Positions 1 through 9,063 are shown, counted from the first letter of the stretch. The stretch is 64,000 nucleotides of DNA from Micromonospora parva (GCF_000718515.1 NZ_JNZS01000003.1:124001-188000); one strand, 5' to 3'. The notes: generated by a model from the sequence alone, not told the origin. Numbers and translations are program-made.

Positions 1-885
1 TAGCTGCCCCGCGACGATTGCGGCCAGTGCGAGCCCGAAGCCGAGAAGCTCGATCGGGCCGAGCGTCTGATCGAGCAGGACGGCACCGAGCAGTGCGGCG
101 ACCAGCGGCGACAGCAGACCGAGGACGGCGACGGAGGTCACCGGCAGCGCGATGACGCCACGGAACCACAGCACATACGCGCACAGGCCGCCGACCAGGC
201 CCAGCCAGAGGTAGCCGAGAACAGCGGGCGGGTCGATCGCTGGTGGTGGTCCTTCGACGAGGAAGGTGACGGGCACCAGGAAGAGACCGCCCGCGCTGAG
301 CTGCCAACCGGCGAAGGCCATCGGGCTCACCCCGGCGGGACGTTGCCAACGCTTGGTGAGGGTCACCCCGAGCGCCATCGTGGCCGCGCCGAGGAGACCG
401 GCCACGATCCCCACGGCGTCGAACGTGGCATTCGGTCCGATCACCACCAGGCCGACGCCCAGCACCCCGGTGACGCCCCAGACGGCACGCCAGACGGAGA
501 ACCCCTCCCGCAGGAGCGTCGCGGCCAGGACGGCGACGACGAGCGGCTGCACCGCCCCCAGGGTCGCCGCGACGCCTCCCGGCAGCCGCTCGGCCGCGAC
601 GAAGAGCAGCGGGAAGAAGAGCCCGATGTTCAGTACGCCGAGCGTCGCCGCTTTCCCCCACCACGCGCCGCTCGGCAGCGTACGGGCGAACGCCAGCGCC
701 ACCAGTCCGGCGGGCAACGCGCGCAGGAGTCCGGCGAACAACGGGTGGCCGGGCGGAAGAAGCTCGGTGGTGACGACGTAGGTGGTGCCCCACGCCAGCG
801 GCGCGAGCGCGGTCAGTGCGGTACGCGGCAGGTTGTTGGAGAAGCCGGCTCCGCCGACGGGTCTCTCCGCTCCGGAACGTGTCAT
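1..885 (-). CDS. EamA/DMT-family transporter, 3' end cut by window edge
   Basis: The reverse strand is open from an ATG at 885 to base 1 with no stop, giving 295 residues. It encodes hydrophobic helices of the drug/metabolite transporter type: an N-terminal segment with LAPLAWGTTYVV, then two halves of about five helices each, ending in LGFGLALAAIVAGQL. Full-length EamA proteins are about 300 residues, so only a short tail is missing. These inner-membrane exporters usually carry metabolites or amino acids. The substrate cannot be told here. It is divergent from a LysR gene with a shared 79-bp intergenic region, the usual layout for LysR control of an exporter. Confidence 0.85.
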   Translation of the reverse strand, partial: MTRSGAERPVGGAGFSNNLPRTALTALAPLAWGTTYVVTTELLPPGHPLFAGLLRALPAGLVALAFARTLPSGAWWGKAATLGVLNIGLFFPLLFVAAERLPGGVAATLGAVQPLVVAVLAATLLREGFSVWRAVWGVTGVLGVGLVVIGPNATFDAVGIVAGLLGAATMALGVTLTKRWQRPAGVSPMAFAGWQLSAGGLFLVPVTFLVEGPPPAIDPPAVLGYLWLGLVGGLCAYVLWFRGVIALPVTSVAVLGLLSPLVAALLGAVLLDQTLGPIELLGFGLALAAIVAGQL

Positions 886-907
886 GTCAGAAGTCTCGTC
901 GCGCGCT

Positions 908-924
908 CATTGATGAGTCCAATG
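908..924. promoter_or_regulatory. LysR-type operator (T-N11-A box)
   Basis: CATTG-N7-CAATG is a perfect inverted repeat between the divergent EamA and LysR genes. It contains the T-N11-A core typical of LysR-family binding sites. It lies 23 bp upstream of the exporter start and about 40 bp upstream of the regulator start, so one site could serve both promoters. The match is seen in the sequence; the regulator assignment is inferred from position. Confidence 0.6.
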
Positions 925-964
925 CATGTTTGTCATCCGACCGATCTACAGAGAAGATGGATCG

Positions 965-1870
965 GTGGAGCTTCACCAACTGCGCTACGTCCTCGCCGTG
1001 GCCGAGACGAGCAGTTTCACCAGGGCCGCCGAACGGTGCCTGGTCGTCCAGTCCGCGTTGAGTCACCAGATCGCGCGGCTGGAACGGGAACTCGGTGCGC
1101 GGCTCTTCGAGCGGACCAGCCGCCGGGTGCGGCTGACCCCGGCGGGCGCGGCGTTCCTCCCCGCCGCCCGCCAGTGTCTGGACGCCGCCGAACGCGCGGC
1201 CGCCGAGGTCGCGGCGGCGGTGGGAGAGGTACGGGGACGACTGAGGGTGGGTCTGATCCCCACGGTTGCGGCCGTCGACATTCCGGCCACCCTCCGCGCG
1301 TTCCGCCAGCGGTACCCGTACGTTCGCGTCGGCCTCCGTGTCGGCGGGAGCGACGCACTCGTGGAGCAGGTCAGGCAGGGCGTCATCGACGTGGCGTTCC
1401 TGGGGCTGCCGGAAACGGTGCAACCAAAGGGCGTCGACGTGCACGAATTGGCCCGGGACCGGCTCGTCGCCGTGGTCGCCCCGGACCATCCGCTCGCGGA
1501 GGAACCGGCAGTCGACCTCGACCGGCTCGCCGCCGAGGTCTTCGTCGACTTTCCGGTGGGCAGCGCCGGGCGGGCCCAGACCGATCAGGCGTTCTCCGCC
1601 GCCGGCCTCGCCCGCGACGTCGCGTTCGAAGTGACCGCCGCCGACCTGATGGCCGACCTCGTCGCTGCCGGTCTCGGCGTCGCCATGCTCCCCTCCGCCT
1701 ACGTGCCACGACTCAATGGCGTGACCACCATTGCGGTCGCCGACGCGCCGGCCCGGGTCGAGCACCTCGTCTGGAGTCGCCTGGGCCGGACCCCTGCGGT
1801 AAACGCCTTTCTCGCTGTTCTGAAGATCCCGGGCGGGGCACACCCGGAGCGGCAGCGACCCGGCCGGTAA
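965..1870 (+). CDS. LysR-family transcriptional regulator
   Basis: The protein has an N-terminal winged helix-turn-helix beginning ELHQLRYVLAVAETSSFTRAAE with SALSHQIARLERELGARLFER, followed by a two-lobed effector-binding domain (GRLRVGLIPT onward). From the GTG at 965 it is 301 residues, normal for the family. I chose this GTG because the family begins about ten residues before the helix-turn-helix. An upstream ATG at 926 would add 13 unconserved residues and overlap the predicted operator region. It probably controls the divergent EamA exporter. The inducer is unknown. Confidence 0.9.
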   Translation: MELHQLRYVLAVAETSSFTRAAERCLVVQSALSHQIARLERELGARLFERTSRRVRLTPAGAAFLPAARQCLDAAERAAAEVAAAVGEVRGRLRVGLIPTVAAVDIPATLRAFRQRYPYVRVGLRVGGSDALVEQVRQGVIDVAFLGLPETVQPKGVDVHELARDRLVAVVAPDHPLAEEPAVDLDRLAAEVFVDFPVGSAGRAQTDQAFSAAGLARDVAFEVTAADLMADLVAAGLGVAMLPSAYVPRLNGVTTIAVADAPARVEHLVWSRLGRTPAVNAFLAVLKIPGGAHPERQRPGR

Positions 1871-2426
1871 TCACGACCCTGGCGGACGTGCCCGGCGACT
1901 GGCGGTGAATATGTGGCGGACAGGTCGTCCCTGGCGATGATCGAGCGGGGACGCGTCGTCACCATCTCCTCGATCGTCGCCGCAATGGGCTTCCACCGCT
2001 TGATCGCGCACCGGGTGACGACTCCCGGGCGGGAGGTATTCACTCATTAGCTGGCCCACGACGTGGGACCACGCGGCCTGACGAGGAGCGCAGTGGTACC
2101 AAAATGACCAGCGCCTTCGCGTGGCACACGCCCGGAACGCATTAATGGGCGACGTCGATCGGTTGCGTCGGAGGTATTGACGAAATGACGGCGACCGTCG
2201 CCTACCTACTCCCCCAAACCGCAGCGGGCCCACCAGGTGGATGGCGATTCCCCCAGCAGATTCGCGGCGCAATCAGATCCCTGCGACTGTTACGAACAGC
2301 ACGAGAGGTGGGCCGCGTCGGTTCAGGTGGCCGCCCGCCGAGAAATGCGCAGAACAGTTCCTTCGCTCGGCCCGGACCTCACGGTGCTGTGCATTAACGA
2401 CGCCGCGATAAAATCGTGGTCCGCGC
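1871..2426. other. Gene-poor gap with a possible SDR remnant
   Basis: No full gene is convincing here. On the plus strand at about 1914-2050 a short open frame reads GRVVTISSIVAAMGF and then stops. This resembles the beta-5 segment of short-chain dehydrogenases (xGRIVNISSxxG), but nothing before or after fits the family. It may be a decayed fragment. The rest shows no protein-like reading frame or clear RNA. Confidence 0.3.
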
Positions 2427-2810
2427 CTACTCCCACGCCTGGGAAAGAGACTCGAAGGTCTCCGGATCAGTGTGACACGGAATTACGCAGACGAGATGGC
2501 CACCCGGGGCCCGCAGGGTTACGCACTCCAGCCAGCGACCGACCTCGACGGCGCCGTGGGCGATCAGTCGGCGGGCCTCCGCCTCGACGTCGTCGGTCTC
2601 GATGTCGACGTGGTAGCGAGCCTGGTCATCCACTGCCTGCACCGCCAGCACCAGCCCGGGCAGTGCGCCGTGCAGGGAGGTGAACTGCTGCTCGTCGGGG
2701 ACCGTACGGGCAGGCACGCCGAGGGCCTCCGACCAGAAGGCGGCAGCTGCCGGTGCCTCACCTCGGGGTACGTCAATCAGGATCGTCGAGAGTCTGCTGC
2801 GATGCGCCAC
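2427..2810 (-). CDS. VOC-family (glyoxalase/bleomycin-resistance-like) protein
   Basis: The 127-residue product has one vicinal-oxygen-chelate module pair: LSTILIDVPRGE at the start, AAAFWSEALGVPA in the first half, and YHVDIETDDVEAEARRL and APGGHLVCVIP in the second. This is the length of single-domain VOC proteins, which usually work as dimers and bind a metal or small hydrophobic ligand. GTG at 2810 and TTG at 2816 are both possible starts, and neither has a clear ribosome binding site. It stands alone, so no substrate is suggested. Confidence 0.75.
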   Translation of the reverse strand: MAHRSRLSTILIDVPRGEAPAAAAFWSEALGVPARTVPDEQQFTSLHGALPGLVLAVQAVDDQARYHVDIETDDVEAEARRLIAHGAVEVGRWLECVTLRAPGGHLVCVIPCHTDPETFESLSQAWE

Positions 2811-3901
2811 GATCAATCATTATCCACATCCATGCGGAGATTCGCCGCCATCGCATGACGGCCAAATGGGGCAAAGAGGAGCCGTCGCGACCGCCCCGAC
2901 CAGGTCAGGAAGCAAGCGAACCAGCTCAATGCCGTCCATGCCGGATTCGACGACCCGCGGCAGCCGGTCGCCGCCAGCGACTACCCGTAGTAACCGTCGA
3001 TCCGTAGCGGCACTGGCGCACAGCGGCGACGCCTCGCGGTGGGCCGCCACTTTCACTGACGCCTATTCGTTGATCTTGCCCAACGGGCGGAGATGGCGCT
3101 CGATCCCGCCCACTCGCTTGTCACCTGGCGCAATACTCCCGCAAGGCAGCTGAGGCGCGGTGTCCGGGCGGATCCGACGACCACATTGGGCTGGACGTGC
3201 GCTGCGGATCCGGCGTAGCATCCTGCTCCAGAGAGATCGTCAAGCGATCGCCGCTGGTGAATGCAGCCAGCGGATCGGGGGGAGTAATGAACTATGCGCT
3301 GCCGCTGCAATACCACTTTTCCTGCGCTGCCATAGCGCCACATCCCTGGATTCTTGCCACTGCGCCAGAGGAATGCGGCGAAACACGATGACAAGGCCAG
3401 TGCCGACCTTCACGAGCCTATTGGCGTGATGTCGGCTGGTGCGCGCCAGCCTCGGACCGCACTGCAGGCCGCGACGGCCCGGCAGGCATTCCCGCCTTCA
3501 CGGCGGTCGGACGGCGATACCAGCAACGCCGCCGGCATCGCACCCGGCGGCGTGTCCAAGGCCGGGAGCCCGCGTCGGTTCCGTCGCTCGTCGGGCCGGC
3601 CGGCCGGGCCAGGCGCATCAGCAGCACCTTCGACCGTCTTCTGCACACACGTCGCCCTCACTCCGCCGGGGACGAGGAACGCCCTCGCGCTGCGGTTCAC
3701 CGAGCCGCGCCGCGGCGTCCCCGCGCTGGCTCAGCCTGCGAGCCGGCGGCACCAGCGGGTGTGAGACGACCGGCCACCTCCCTCCGCACAGTGGCTACGT
3801 GCTGGCCGATCCCGATCGCCGGCGCGCCACTGTCCGGAGCGATTGTGCCGACTACTGGAGCAGCAGGTCCGTTGAACGGCCCGATGCACACGGGGCACCA
3901 G
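2811..3901. other. 1.1-kb stretch without a recognisable gene
   Basis: Reading frames in both directions are short, proline/arginine-rich and lack family motifs, as expected for non-coding high-GC DNA. No IS ends, tRNA or strong hairpin stood out. The stretch sits upstream of the lipid-type biosynthetic operon and presumably holds its promoter. I could not identify promoter boxes with confidence. Confidence 0.4.
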
Positions 3902-5107
3902 ATGAGAGGGGTTTCGCGAACCGTGGTGACAGTGGATATCTTCGGTCGCTGCCAGTCATACACCGAGAGCCAGGAGGCTCGCGCAGCCAACGTTTACCCG
4001 TACTTCATTCCCTTCGAGGGGCACGACGCGACAGTCGCGCAGACACTCGACGGCGACATCCTCATGTGCGGCTCGAACAACTACCTCGGGCTGACCTCCG
4101 ACCCGCGCGTGAAGGCCGCGGCGCAGGCGGCGATCGAGGAGTACGGCACATCGCGCACGGGCTCGCGCCTGCTCAACGGCAACACGCCGCTGCACGACGC
4201 ACTGGAGCAGGAGCTGGCCGACTTCCTCGGTATGCCGGCGGCACTGGTGTTTCCGACCGGCTACCAGGCGAACGTCGGCGTCATCGCATCCCTGCTGTCG
4301 CGTCACGACGTGGTCATCCTCGACCGTGAGGCGCACGCCTCGGTCTACGACGGCTGCGGCATGAGCCGGGCCAAGACGCGACGGTTCGCCCACAACGACA
4401 TGGACGACCTGGAGCGGCAGTTGGCAGCCAGCCCCTCGGACGCCGGCCGGCTGGTCGTCGTGGACGGGGTGTACTCGATGGCCGGCGACCTGTGCCCGTT
4501 GACCGAGGTCGTACGGCTGTGCCGGCAGTACGGGGCCCGCCTGCTCGTCGACGACGCACACGGCATCGGCGTACTGGCCGACGGCCGGGGCACCAGCGCG
4601 CACTTCGGCGTCACCGACCAGGTCGACCTCATCACCGTCACCTTCAGCAAGTCGCTGGCGTCGATCGGCGGTGCCGTGGCCGGCCCGGCGGATGTGATCG
4701 AGTACCTGCGCCACCACGCGCGCAGCCTCATCTTCAGCGCGTCCGCCCCGCCGGCCAGCCTGGCCGCCGCGTACGCCGCGCTGCGCATCCTGAAGGCGGA
4801 GCCGGGGCTGTGCCAGCAGGCGGTGGAGAACGCGTCGTACGTGCGTCGCGAGCTGATGGCCCTTGGCTACGACCCGGTCCCGAGCGAAACGCCGATCGTG
4901 TCGGTACGGCTCGACGGCGTACCGCAGACCCTGCTCGCGTGGCGCAACCTGCTGGACCGGGGCGTCTACGTCAACGCGGTCATCCCCCCGGCCGCCTCGC
5001 CCCGGCTGCGAGCGAGCTTCTCCACCACGCACACACCGGAGCAGCTCAAGCGCGTCGTCGCCGCGTTCGCCGAGGTCGGCGACCTGATGTCAGTGGAGGA
5101 CCAATGA
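3902..5107 (+). CDS. Serine-palmitoyltransferase-like alpha-oxoamine synthase
   Basis: This PLP-dependent enzyme of the 8-amino-7-oxononanoate synthase/serine palmitoyltransferase family condenses an amino acid with an acyl thioester. From ATG 3902 it is 401 residues, the family's usual size. A GGGG-type ribosome binding site precedes this ATG; upstream in-frame ATGs would add an unconserved leader. Visible motifs are VYPYF near residue 31, SNNYLGL near 59, GTSRTGSRLLNGN near 82, the DDAH motif at 217-220 and the PLP lysine K250 in TFSKSLASIGG. The YPYF and SRLLNG segments resemble bacterial serine palmitoyltransferases more than BioF, and no biotin genes are nearby. It opens a seven-gene run and overlaps the next gene by ATGA. 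It may make a long-chain base-like ketone; the exact substrates are inferred. Confidence 0.85.
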   Translation: MRGVSRTVVTVDIFGRCQSYTESQEARAANVYPYFIPFEGHDATVAQTLDGDILMCGSNNYLGLTSDPRVKAAAQAAIEEYGTSRTGSRLLNGNTPLHDALEQELADFLGMPAALVFPTGYQANVGVIASLLSRHDVVILDREAHASVYDGCGMSRAKTRRFAHNDMDDLERQLAASPSDAGRLVVVDGVYSMAGDLCPLTEVVRLCRQYGARLLVDDAHGIGVLADGRGTSAHFGVTDQVDLITVTFSKSLASIGGAVAGPADVIEYLRHHARSLIFSASAPPASLAAAYAALRILKAEPGLCQQAVENASYVRRELMALGYDPVPSETPIVSVRLDGVPQTLLAWRNLLDRGVYVNAVIPPAASPRLRASFSTTHTPEQLKRVVAAFAEVGDLMSVEDQ

Positions 5108-6090
5108 CCGTCAACCAGCTCGAACCCGCAGTCAGGACCTGGGACCTGGTGGTTGCCTGGGCGCGGATGTGGCGCCTGCACTTCGTGCCCTTCTCGCTGT
5201 CGGCAGGTCTGGTCGGCATGACCGCACCGCCGGCCGGGGCCAACGCCGCGAGCATCGTGATCGGGCTGCTGTTCTGCACCCTGGGATACGGCGTCGGCGT
5301 GGTCATCAACGACTGGTTCGACCGCGAGGCCGACGCGGTCAACGCTCCGGACCGTCCGTTCGTCACCGGGCTGATCAACCCCCACATCGGCTTGGCGTTG
5401 ACGCTCACGCTGTCCGCTGCGCTGATGGTGGTGGCGATCGTGGTCGCACCGACGCTGGCGCTGTGGAGCGTCATCGCGATCGGCGGGCACCTGGTCTACT
5501 CGTGGACCAAGCGCATCCCCATGCTGGGCAATCTCGTCAACGGCGTCGACATGGCGCTGTTCACGGTGCTCGGCGCCGTGGCCGTCCGACCCGACGCGGG
5601 ATGGCTCGAGATCCCGGCGGTGACGTGGTTCCAGACGGCACTGGTCGCTGTCACGTTCAGCGGCTTCTGCCTCGTCGGGTACTTCAAGGACATCGAGGGC
5701 GACCGGGTCGCCGGCTACCGCACGCTGCCGGTGGCCATCGGCACCAGGGCCTCCAGCCGGATTGCCGTGATATTTCCGGTCGTGGCGGTGATAGCGGCGG
5801 GCACCGCCGCCGTGGCGGAGGCCGACAGCGCGAGTGCCTACGCCGAGATCGTCTGCTGGGTGCTGCTCATCGCGTCCGCGCTCGGGTTCACGCAGAGCCT
5901 CGTGACAATCAACCGGGCGCCAGAGACCCGGGCGTACGAGGCACTGGTCTGGTTCATCAGGGCGACCACACTGTTCTTCCTGTCGCTCGGCGCGCTGCAC
6001 CGACCGACGCTCTTCCTCATCGTCGGCGTTCCGATGATGGTCTACCTGGAGCTGACGCTGCGGGCGACCCAGTCCTCCCGGCAGGCGTGA
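5104..6090 (+). CDS. UbiA-family membrane prenyltransferase
   Basis: The 328-residue polytopic membrane protein has about eight or nine hydrophobic helices. Both aspartate-rich motifs of UbiA enzymes are intact: N69-D70-x2-D73-x3-D77 (NDWFDREAD) and D196-x3-D200 (KDIEGDRVAGYRTLP). These bind the prenyl diphosphate through magnesium, so the enzyme is probably active. UbiA enzymes transfer a prenyl chain to a quinone precursor, a sugar phosphate, glycerol phosphate or another acceptor. The acceptor here is unknown. It starts by ATGA overlap with the serine-palmitoyltransferase-like gene and stops one base before the next gene, so the two products are probably co-expressed. A prenyltransferase beside an oxoamine synthase is unusual. 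Confidence 0.9.
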   Translation: MTVNQLEPAVRTWDLVVAWARMWRLHFVPFSLSAGLVGMTAPPAGANAASIVIGLLFCTLGYGVGVVINDWFDREADAVNAPDRPFVTGLINPHIGLALTLTLSAALMVVAIVVAPTLALWSVIAIGGHLVYSWTKRIPMLGNLVNGVDMALFTVLGAVAVRPDAGWLEIPAVTWFQTALVAVTFSGFCLVGYFKDIEGDRVAGYRTLPVAIGTRASSRIAVIFPVVAVIAAGTAAVAEADSASAYAEIVCWVLLIASALGFTQSLVTINRAPETRAYEALVWFIRATTLFFLSLGALHRPTLFLIVGVPMMVYLELTLRATQSSRQA

Positions 6091-6091
6091 C

Positions 6092-7141
6092 ATGACCTCC
6101 ACCGCCCGCGAACGGTTGCCGCTGAGCGCGGCCGAGAGCAGCCTGATCATGGCGATCCGCGAGCGCATGACCCGGTCGCCACGGCAACTCAACAACGCCT
6201 TCGAGGCCGACGCCGAACTCCTCGACCTGGGCGCCGCCGGGCTCCTGGCGGTCACCGTCGACACCTTGAACGACGGAGCCGAACTGGCCACCGCCACCAC
6301 GCCGTACGCGAAGGGCTGGTTGACCACCACCGTCAGCGTGAGCGACCTCGCCGCGGTGGCCGCCGACCCGGTCGCCGTGCTGATCTCCTGCTCGCTGCGC
6401 CCGGACAGCTGGACCCTCGAGGAGGCCCGTGAATTCGGGCGCGGCGCATCCGAGGCCGCCGAGCGGTACGGCTGTCACATCGTGGGTGGCGACACCAACT
6501 GGGCCAACGAGGAGAGCTTCACCTCGTGCGCCCTGGGAACCGTCCCTCGCGAATCCATCCTGAACCGGATGGGTGCCCGGCCCGGCGACGCGCTGTACGT
6601 GACCGGCCCGATCGGAGCCGGCAACGCGGTCGGGTTCCGCGCGCTGGCACTGGGCGGTACGGGCGCGGGCGAACCGTGGCTACCTGAGGCGCGGGTGACC
6701 GCGTGCGAACCGCTGCGCCGCTACGCCCGGGCGTGCATCGACACCAGCGACGGTCTGTTGAGCGCGGCGGTCAGCCTCGCCGAGGTCAACGGGCTGGGGG
6801 CCGAGGTGATGCTGCACGACGAGGTGTACGCGCCGATCGTCTCCGCCGTCGCCGACTCGGCGGGCCTCCCCCGGTGGTGTTCGGCTGCCGCCGAGTGGGG
6901 TGAGTTCGAGCTGCTGTACGCGATCGATCCCGCCGACGCCCAGGCGTGCTCCCAGGCGCTCACGCAACAGGGACTGCGTCCGTTTCATGTCGGACACCTC
7001 GTCGCCGGTCCGGAGCTGCTGATGGTCGACGAGTCAGGCCAGCGCCGTGAACTGCGAAACCTGCTGACGCGCATGCGCGCACTCGACCCGGCCGGGTCGC
7101 TGCTCACCGACCTGCGGGCCCTGCTGGCGGAGGGTTCGTGA
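6092..7141 (+). CDS. ThiL/PurM-superfamily (AIR synthase-related) protein
   Basis: The 349-residue protein follows thiamine-monophosphate kinase layout: LLAVTVDTLNDG near residue 53, VGGDTN at 131-136, GDALYVTGPIG near 165 and CIDTSDGLL near 215. The superfamily uses ATP to phosphorylate or activate substrates. The N-terminal GDD motif of true ThiL is reduced to FEADAELL, which argues against housekeeping thiamine kinase. No thiamine genes are nearby. It lies one base after the UbiA gene and overlaps the next start (TGATG), so it belongs to the lipid-type operon. It may phosphorylate or activate a pathway intermediate. Substrate unknown. Confidence 0.75.
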   Translation: MTSTARERLPLSAAESSLIMAIRERMTRSPRQLNNAFEADAELLDLGAAGLLAVTVDTLNDGAELATATTPYAKGWLTTTVSVSDLAAVAADPVAVLISCSLRPDSWTLEEAREFGRGASEAAERYGCHIVGGDTNWANEESFTSCALGTVPRESILNRMGARPGDALYVTGPIGAGNAVGFRALALGGTGAGEPWLPEARVTACEPLRRYARACIDTSDGLLSAAVSLAEVNGLGAEVMLHDEVYAPIVSAVADSAGLPRWCSAAAEWGEFELLYAIDPADAQACSQALTQQGLRPFHVGHLVAGPELLMVDESGQRRELRNLLTRMRALDPAGSLLTDLRALLAEGS

Positions 7142-8136
7142 TGGGGTCGGGTCTCGCTCTGGTGACCGGCGTCACCGGCTGCGTCGGCCGCGCGGTCGCC
7201 GCAGCCCTGCGGGAACAGGGCTGGTCGGTACGCGGGCTGGTGCGGGCACCCGCGCCGGACGACGCGACGTACTCGGCCCACCGTGGTGACCTGACCGACC
7301 CGGAGTCGCTGCGCGGCTCCTGCACGGACGTCGACCTGGTGGTGCACGCGGCCGCCGATCTGACCGACTGGCGACCCGGCCCACGCATCTGGCAGGTGAA
7401 CCGGGACGGCACCCGGGCGGTGCTGGACGAGGCGCGGCGCTGCGGCGTCTCCCGATTCGTCTACCTGAGCACCGTCGACGTCTTCGGTTTCCACGCCAGG
7501 AAGGTCATCGACGAGGCGTCGCCACGGCGGGTGCCGCGCTACCCGTACCCGCTGTCGAAAGCTGCCGGCGAAGACCTGGCGTGGTCGTACCACGGGAATG
7601 GTCTCGATGTCACTGTGGTGTACCCCGCCTGGGTCTTCGGCCCCGGCGACCGCACCTTCCTGCCCGAGCTCGTGCGCGGGCTGCGCGCCAACCAGCTCGT
7701 CCAGTTCGACCGTGGGCTACCGCCGATCGAGTTGACGTACAGCGCGAACCTGGCCGACGCGATCGTGCTGGCCGGCACCACTGCCAGCTGCGCCGGCGGC
7801 CGGTTCATCGTCGGTGACTCGTACGGCCTGACGTTGGGGCAGCTGTTCGCCTCGGTGGCCGAACGGATCGGGGCACGGCCGCCGACCACCTCGGTCCCCT
7901 TCGGCGCTGCCCTGGCCGCGGGGGCCGTGTCCGAACTCGCCGGGATGGCCGGCATCGGCATCAGATCCGGCCGGCCGCTGCTCACCCGTTACGCGGTTCG
8001 GTCCGTCGCCGGAGGCATGCGGTACGACGTCGGCCGGATCCGGTCGATCGGCTATTCACCCCGGTACGGCTTCGAGGAGGCGCTGAGCCTCGCCATGGCG
8101 GAACTGGAATTGGAGCAGGCGCATGGCAGCCGATGA
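7141..8136 (+). CDS. NAD(P)-dependent epimerase/3-beta-HSD-like reductase
   Basis: This extended short-chain dehydrogenase of 331 residues has the Rossmann motif TGVTGCVG at 9-16, the catalytic YLSTVDVFG segment near 108 and the Y136-x3-K140 pair in YPLSK. It resembles the 3-beta-hydroxysteroid dehydrogenase/epimerase group. A related epimerase-type enzyme (CerR) reduces the 3-keto sphingoid base in Caulobacter, so reduction of the oxoamine synthase product is a reasonable guess. ATG 7141 overlaps the previous stop by one base; a GTG directly before it is an alternative. It overlaps the following lipid kinase by 14 bases. Confidence 0.85.
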   Translation: MGSGLALVTGVTGCVGRAVAAALREQGWSVRGLVRAPAPDDATYSAHRGDLTDPESLRGSCTDVDLVVHAAADLTDWRPGPRIWQVNRDGTRAVLDEARRCGVSRFVYLSTVDVFGFHARKVIDEASPRRVPRYPYPLSKAAGEDLAWSYHGNGLDVTVVYPAWVFGPGDRTFLPELVRGLRANQLVQFDRGLPPIELTYSANLADAIVLAGTTASCAGGRFIVGDSYGLTLGQLFASVAERIGARPPTTSVPFGAALAAGAVSELAGMAGIGIRSGRPLLTRYAVRSVAGGMRYDVGRIRSIGYSPRYGFEEALSLAMAELELEQAHGSR

Positions 8137-9043
8137 GAACGACCCGGTCGTCTGCATCACCAACCCCGCGTCCGGTGTCCAGCGCAGGGACACCATCATG
8201 CGGCGGATCGCCACGGAACTGCCCGAGGCGCGGTGCTGGTCCACGCGCTATCCCGGGCACGGCATCGCCCTCGGGCGGCAGGCGGTCGAGGACGGGTACG
8301 CCACAGTGGTGGCGATCGGCGGCGACGGCACGCTGTCCGAGGTGGCCAACGGGGTGCTGGAGGCGGGCGGGGAGAAGGTGCGGCTGGCGTACGTGCCGGC
8401 TGGCACCTGCAACGACTTCGCTCGTGGCCTGCGGCCGGTCACCGACCTCGGTGACCTGCTCGACCGCACCCGCGACCGGGAGACCGACGTCGGAACGGTG
8501 ACCTTCACCCGGCCCGACGGCACCCGGGACCAGCGGTACTTCCTGGTCAGCTGCACGGTCGGGCTGATCAGCGTGATCGGCCAGCGGTTCACCGAGAAGA
8601 CACCTGTCAACCGGGTGCTCAAGCGACTCAACCTCCAGCTCGCCGAGACGGCGTCGAGCATCCGGACGCTGGCCCGCTGGCGGCCGGTGGCGGTGCGGTT
8701 GGAACTCGACGGCGAACCGTCGCACCAGAGCATCAGCAATCTCGCCGTGCTCAAGGTGCCGTACTTCGCCGGTGGGCTGACCTTCGGCCGCACGCAACCC
8801 CCGCCAGCGGGCTACCTGGACGCGGTGCGGGTGTCGGGTGTCGGCCGCCTCGGCGTGGCCGGGCTGATGTGGCAGGTGTTCCGCGGGGCCGCAGCGGGAC
8901 ATCCGGCGATCCACCGGCAGGAGGTCCGCACCGTGTGCGTCGACGCGGACAGCCCGCTGCCGGTAGAGGTCGACGGCGAGATCGTCGGATACACCCCGGC
9001 CGAGTTTTCGATACATCCGTCCTGCCTGACGACGGTGGTATGA
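8123..9043 (+). CDS. Diacylglycerol/sphingoid-type lipid kinase
   Basis: The 306-residue protein has the DAGK catalytic fold: NPASG at 14-18, the nucleotide-binding GGDGT at 66-70 followed by LSEVANGVLE, and PAGTCNDFARGL at 92-103, then a C-terminal beta-sandwich ending in VEVDGEIVGYTPAEFSIHP. These kinases phosphorylate diacylglycerol, sphingosine or ceramide. The usual PLGTGNDFAR reads PAGTCNDFAR here. In Caulobacter a DAGK-family ceramide kinase (CpgB) is encoded with serine palmitoyltransferase, a parallel to this arrangement. It overlaps both neighbours, so translation is probably coupled. Confidence 0.88.
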   Translation: MAADENDPVVCITNPASGVQRRDTIMRRIATELPEARCWSTRYPGHGIALGRQAVEDGYATVVAIGGDGTLSEVANGVLEAGGEKVRLAYVPAGTCNDFARGLRPVTDLGDLLDRTRDRETDVGTVTFTRPDGTRDQRYFLVSCTVGLISVIGQRFTEKTPVNRVLKRLNLQLAETASSIRTLARWRPVAVRLELDGEPSHQSISNLAVLKVPYFAGGLTFGRTQPPPAGYLDAVRVSGVGRLGVAGLMWQVFRGAAAGHPAIHRQEVRTVCVDADSPLPVEVDGEIVGYTPAEFSIHPSCLTTVV

Positions 9044-9063
9044 ACCCAGCGAGGGAGCGACAC

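Noticed and set aside
343..1908. A 521-codon plus-strand frame across the EamA and LysR genes
   Set aside because: Arg/Pro/Gly-rich product with no motifs, antisense to EamA and out of frame with LysR. It is typical of high-GC shadow frames.
2820..3056. Minus-strand 78-codon frame with a DGIELVRLLPDL segment resembling a response regulator
   Set aside because: The resemblance covers about ten residues only; the rest lacks any receiver or DNA-binding motif.
3902..5107. BioF (8-amino-7-oxononanoate synthase) assignment
   Set aside because: No other biotin genes nearby, lipid-type neighbours, and sequence segments more like serine palmitoyltransferase. It remains a fallback if phylogeny disagrees.
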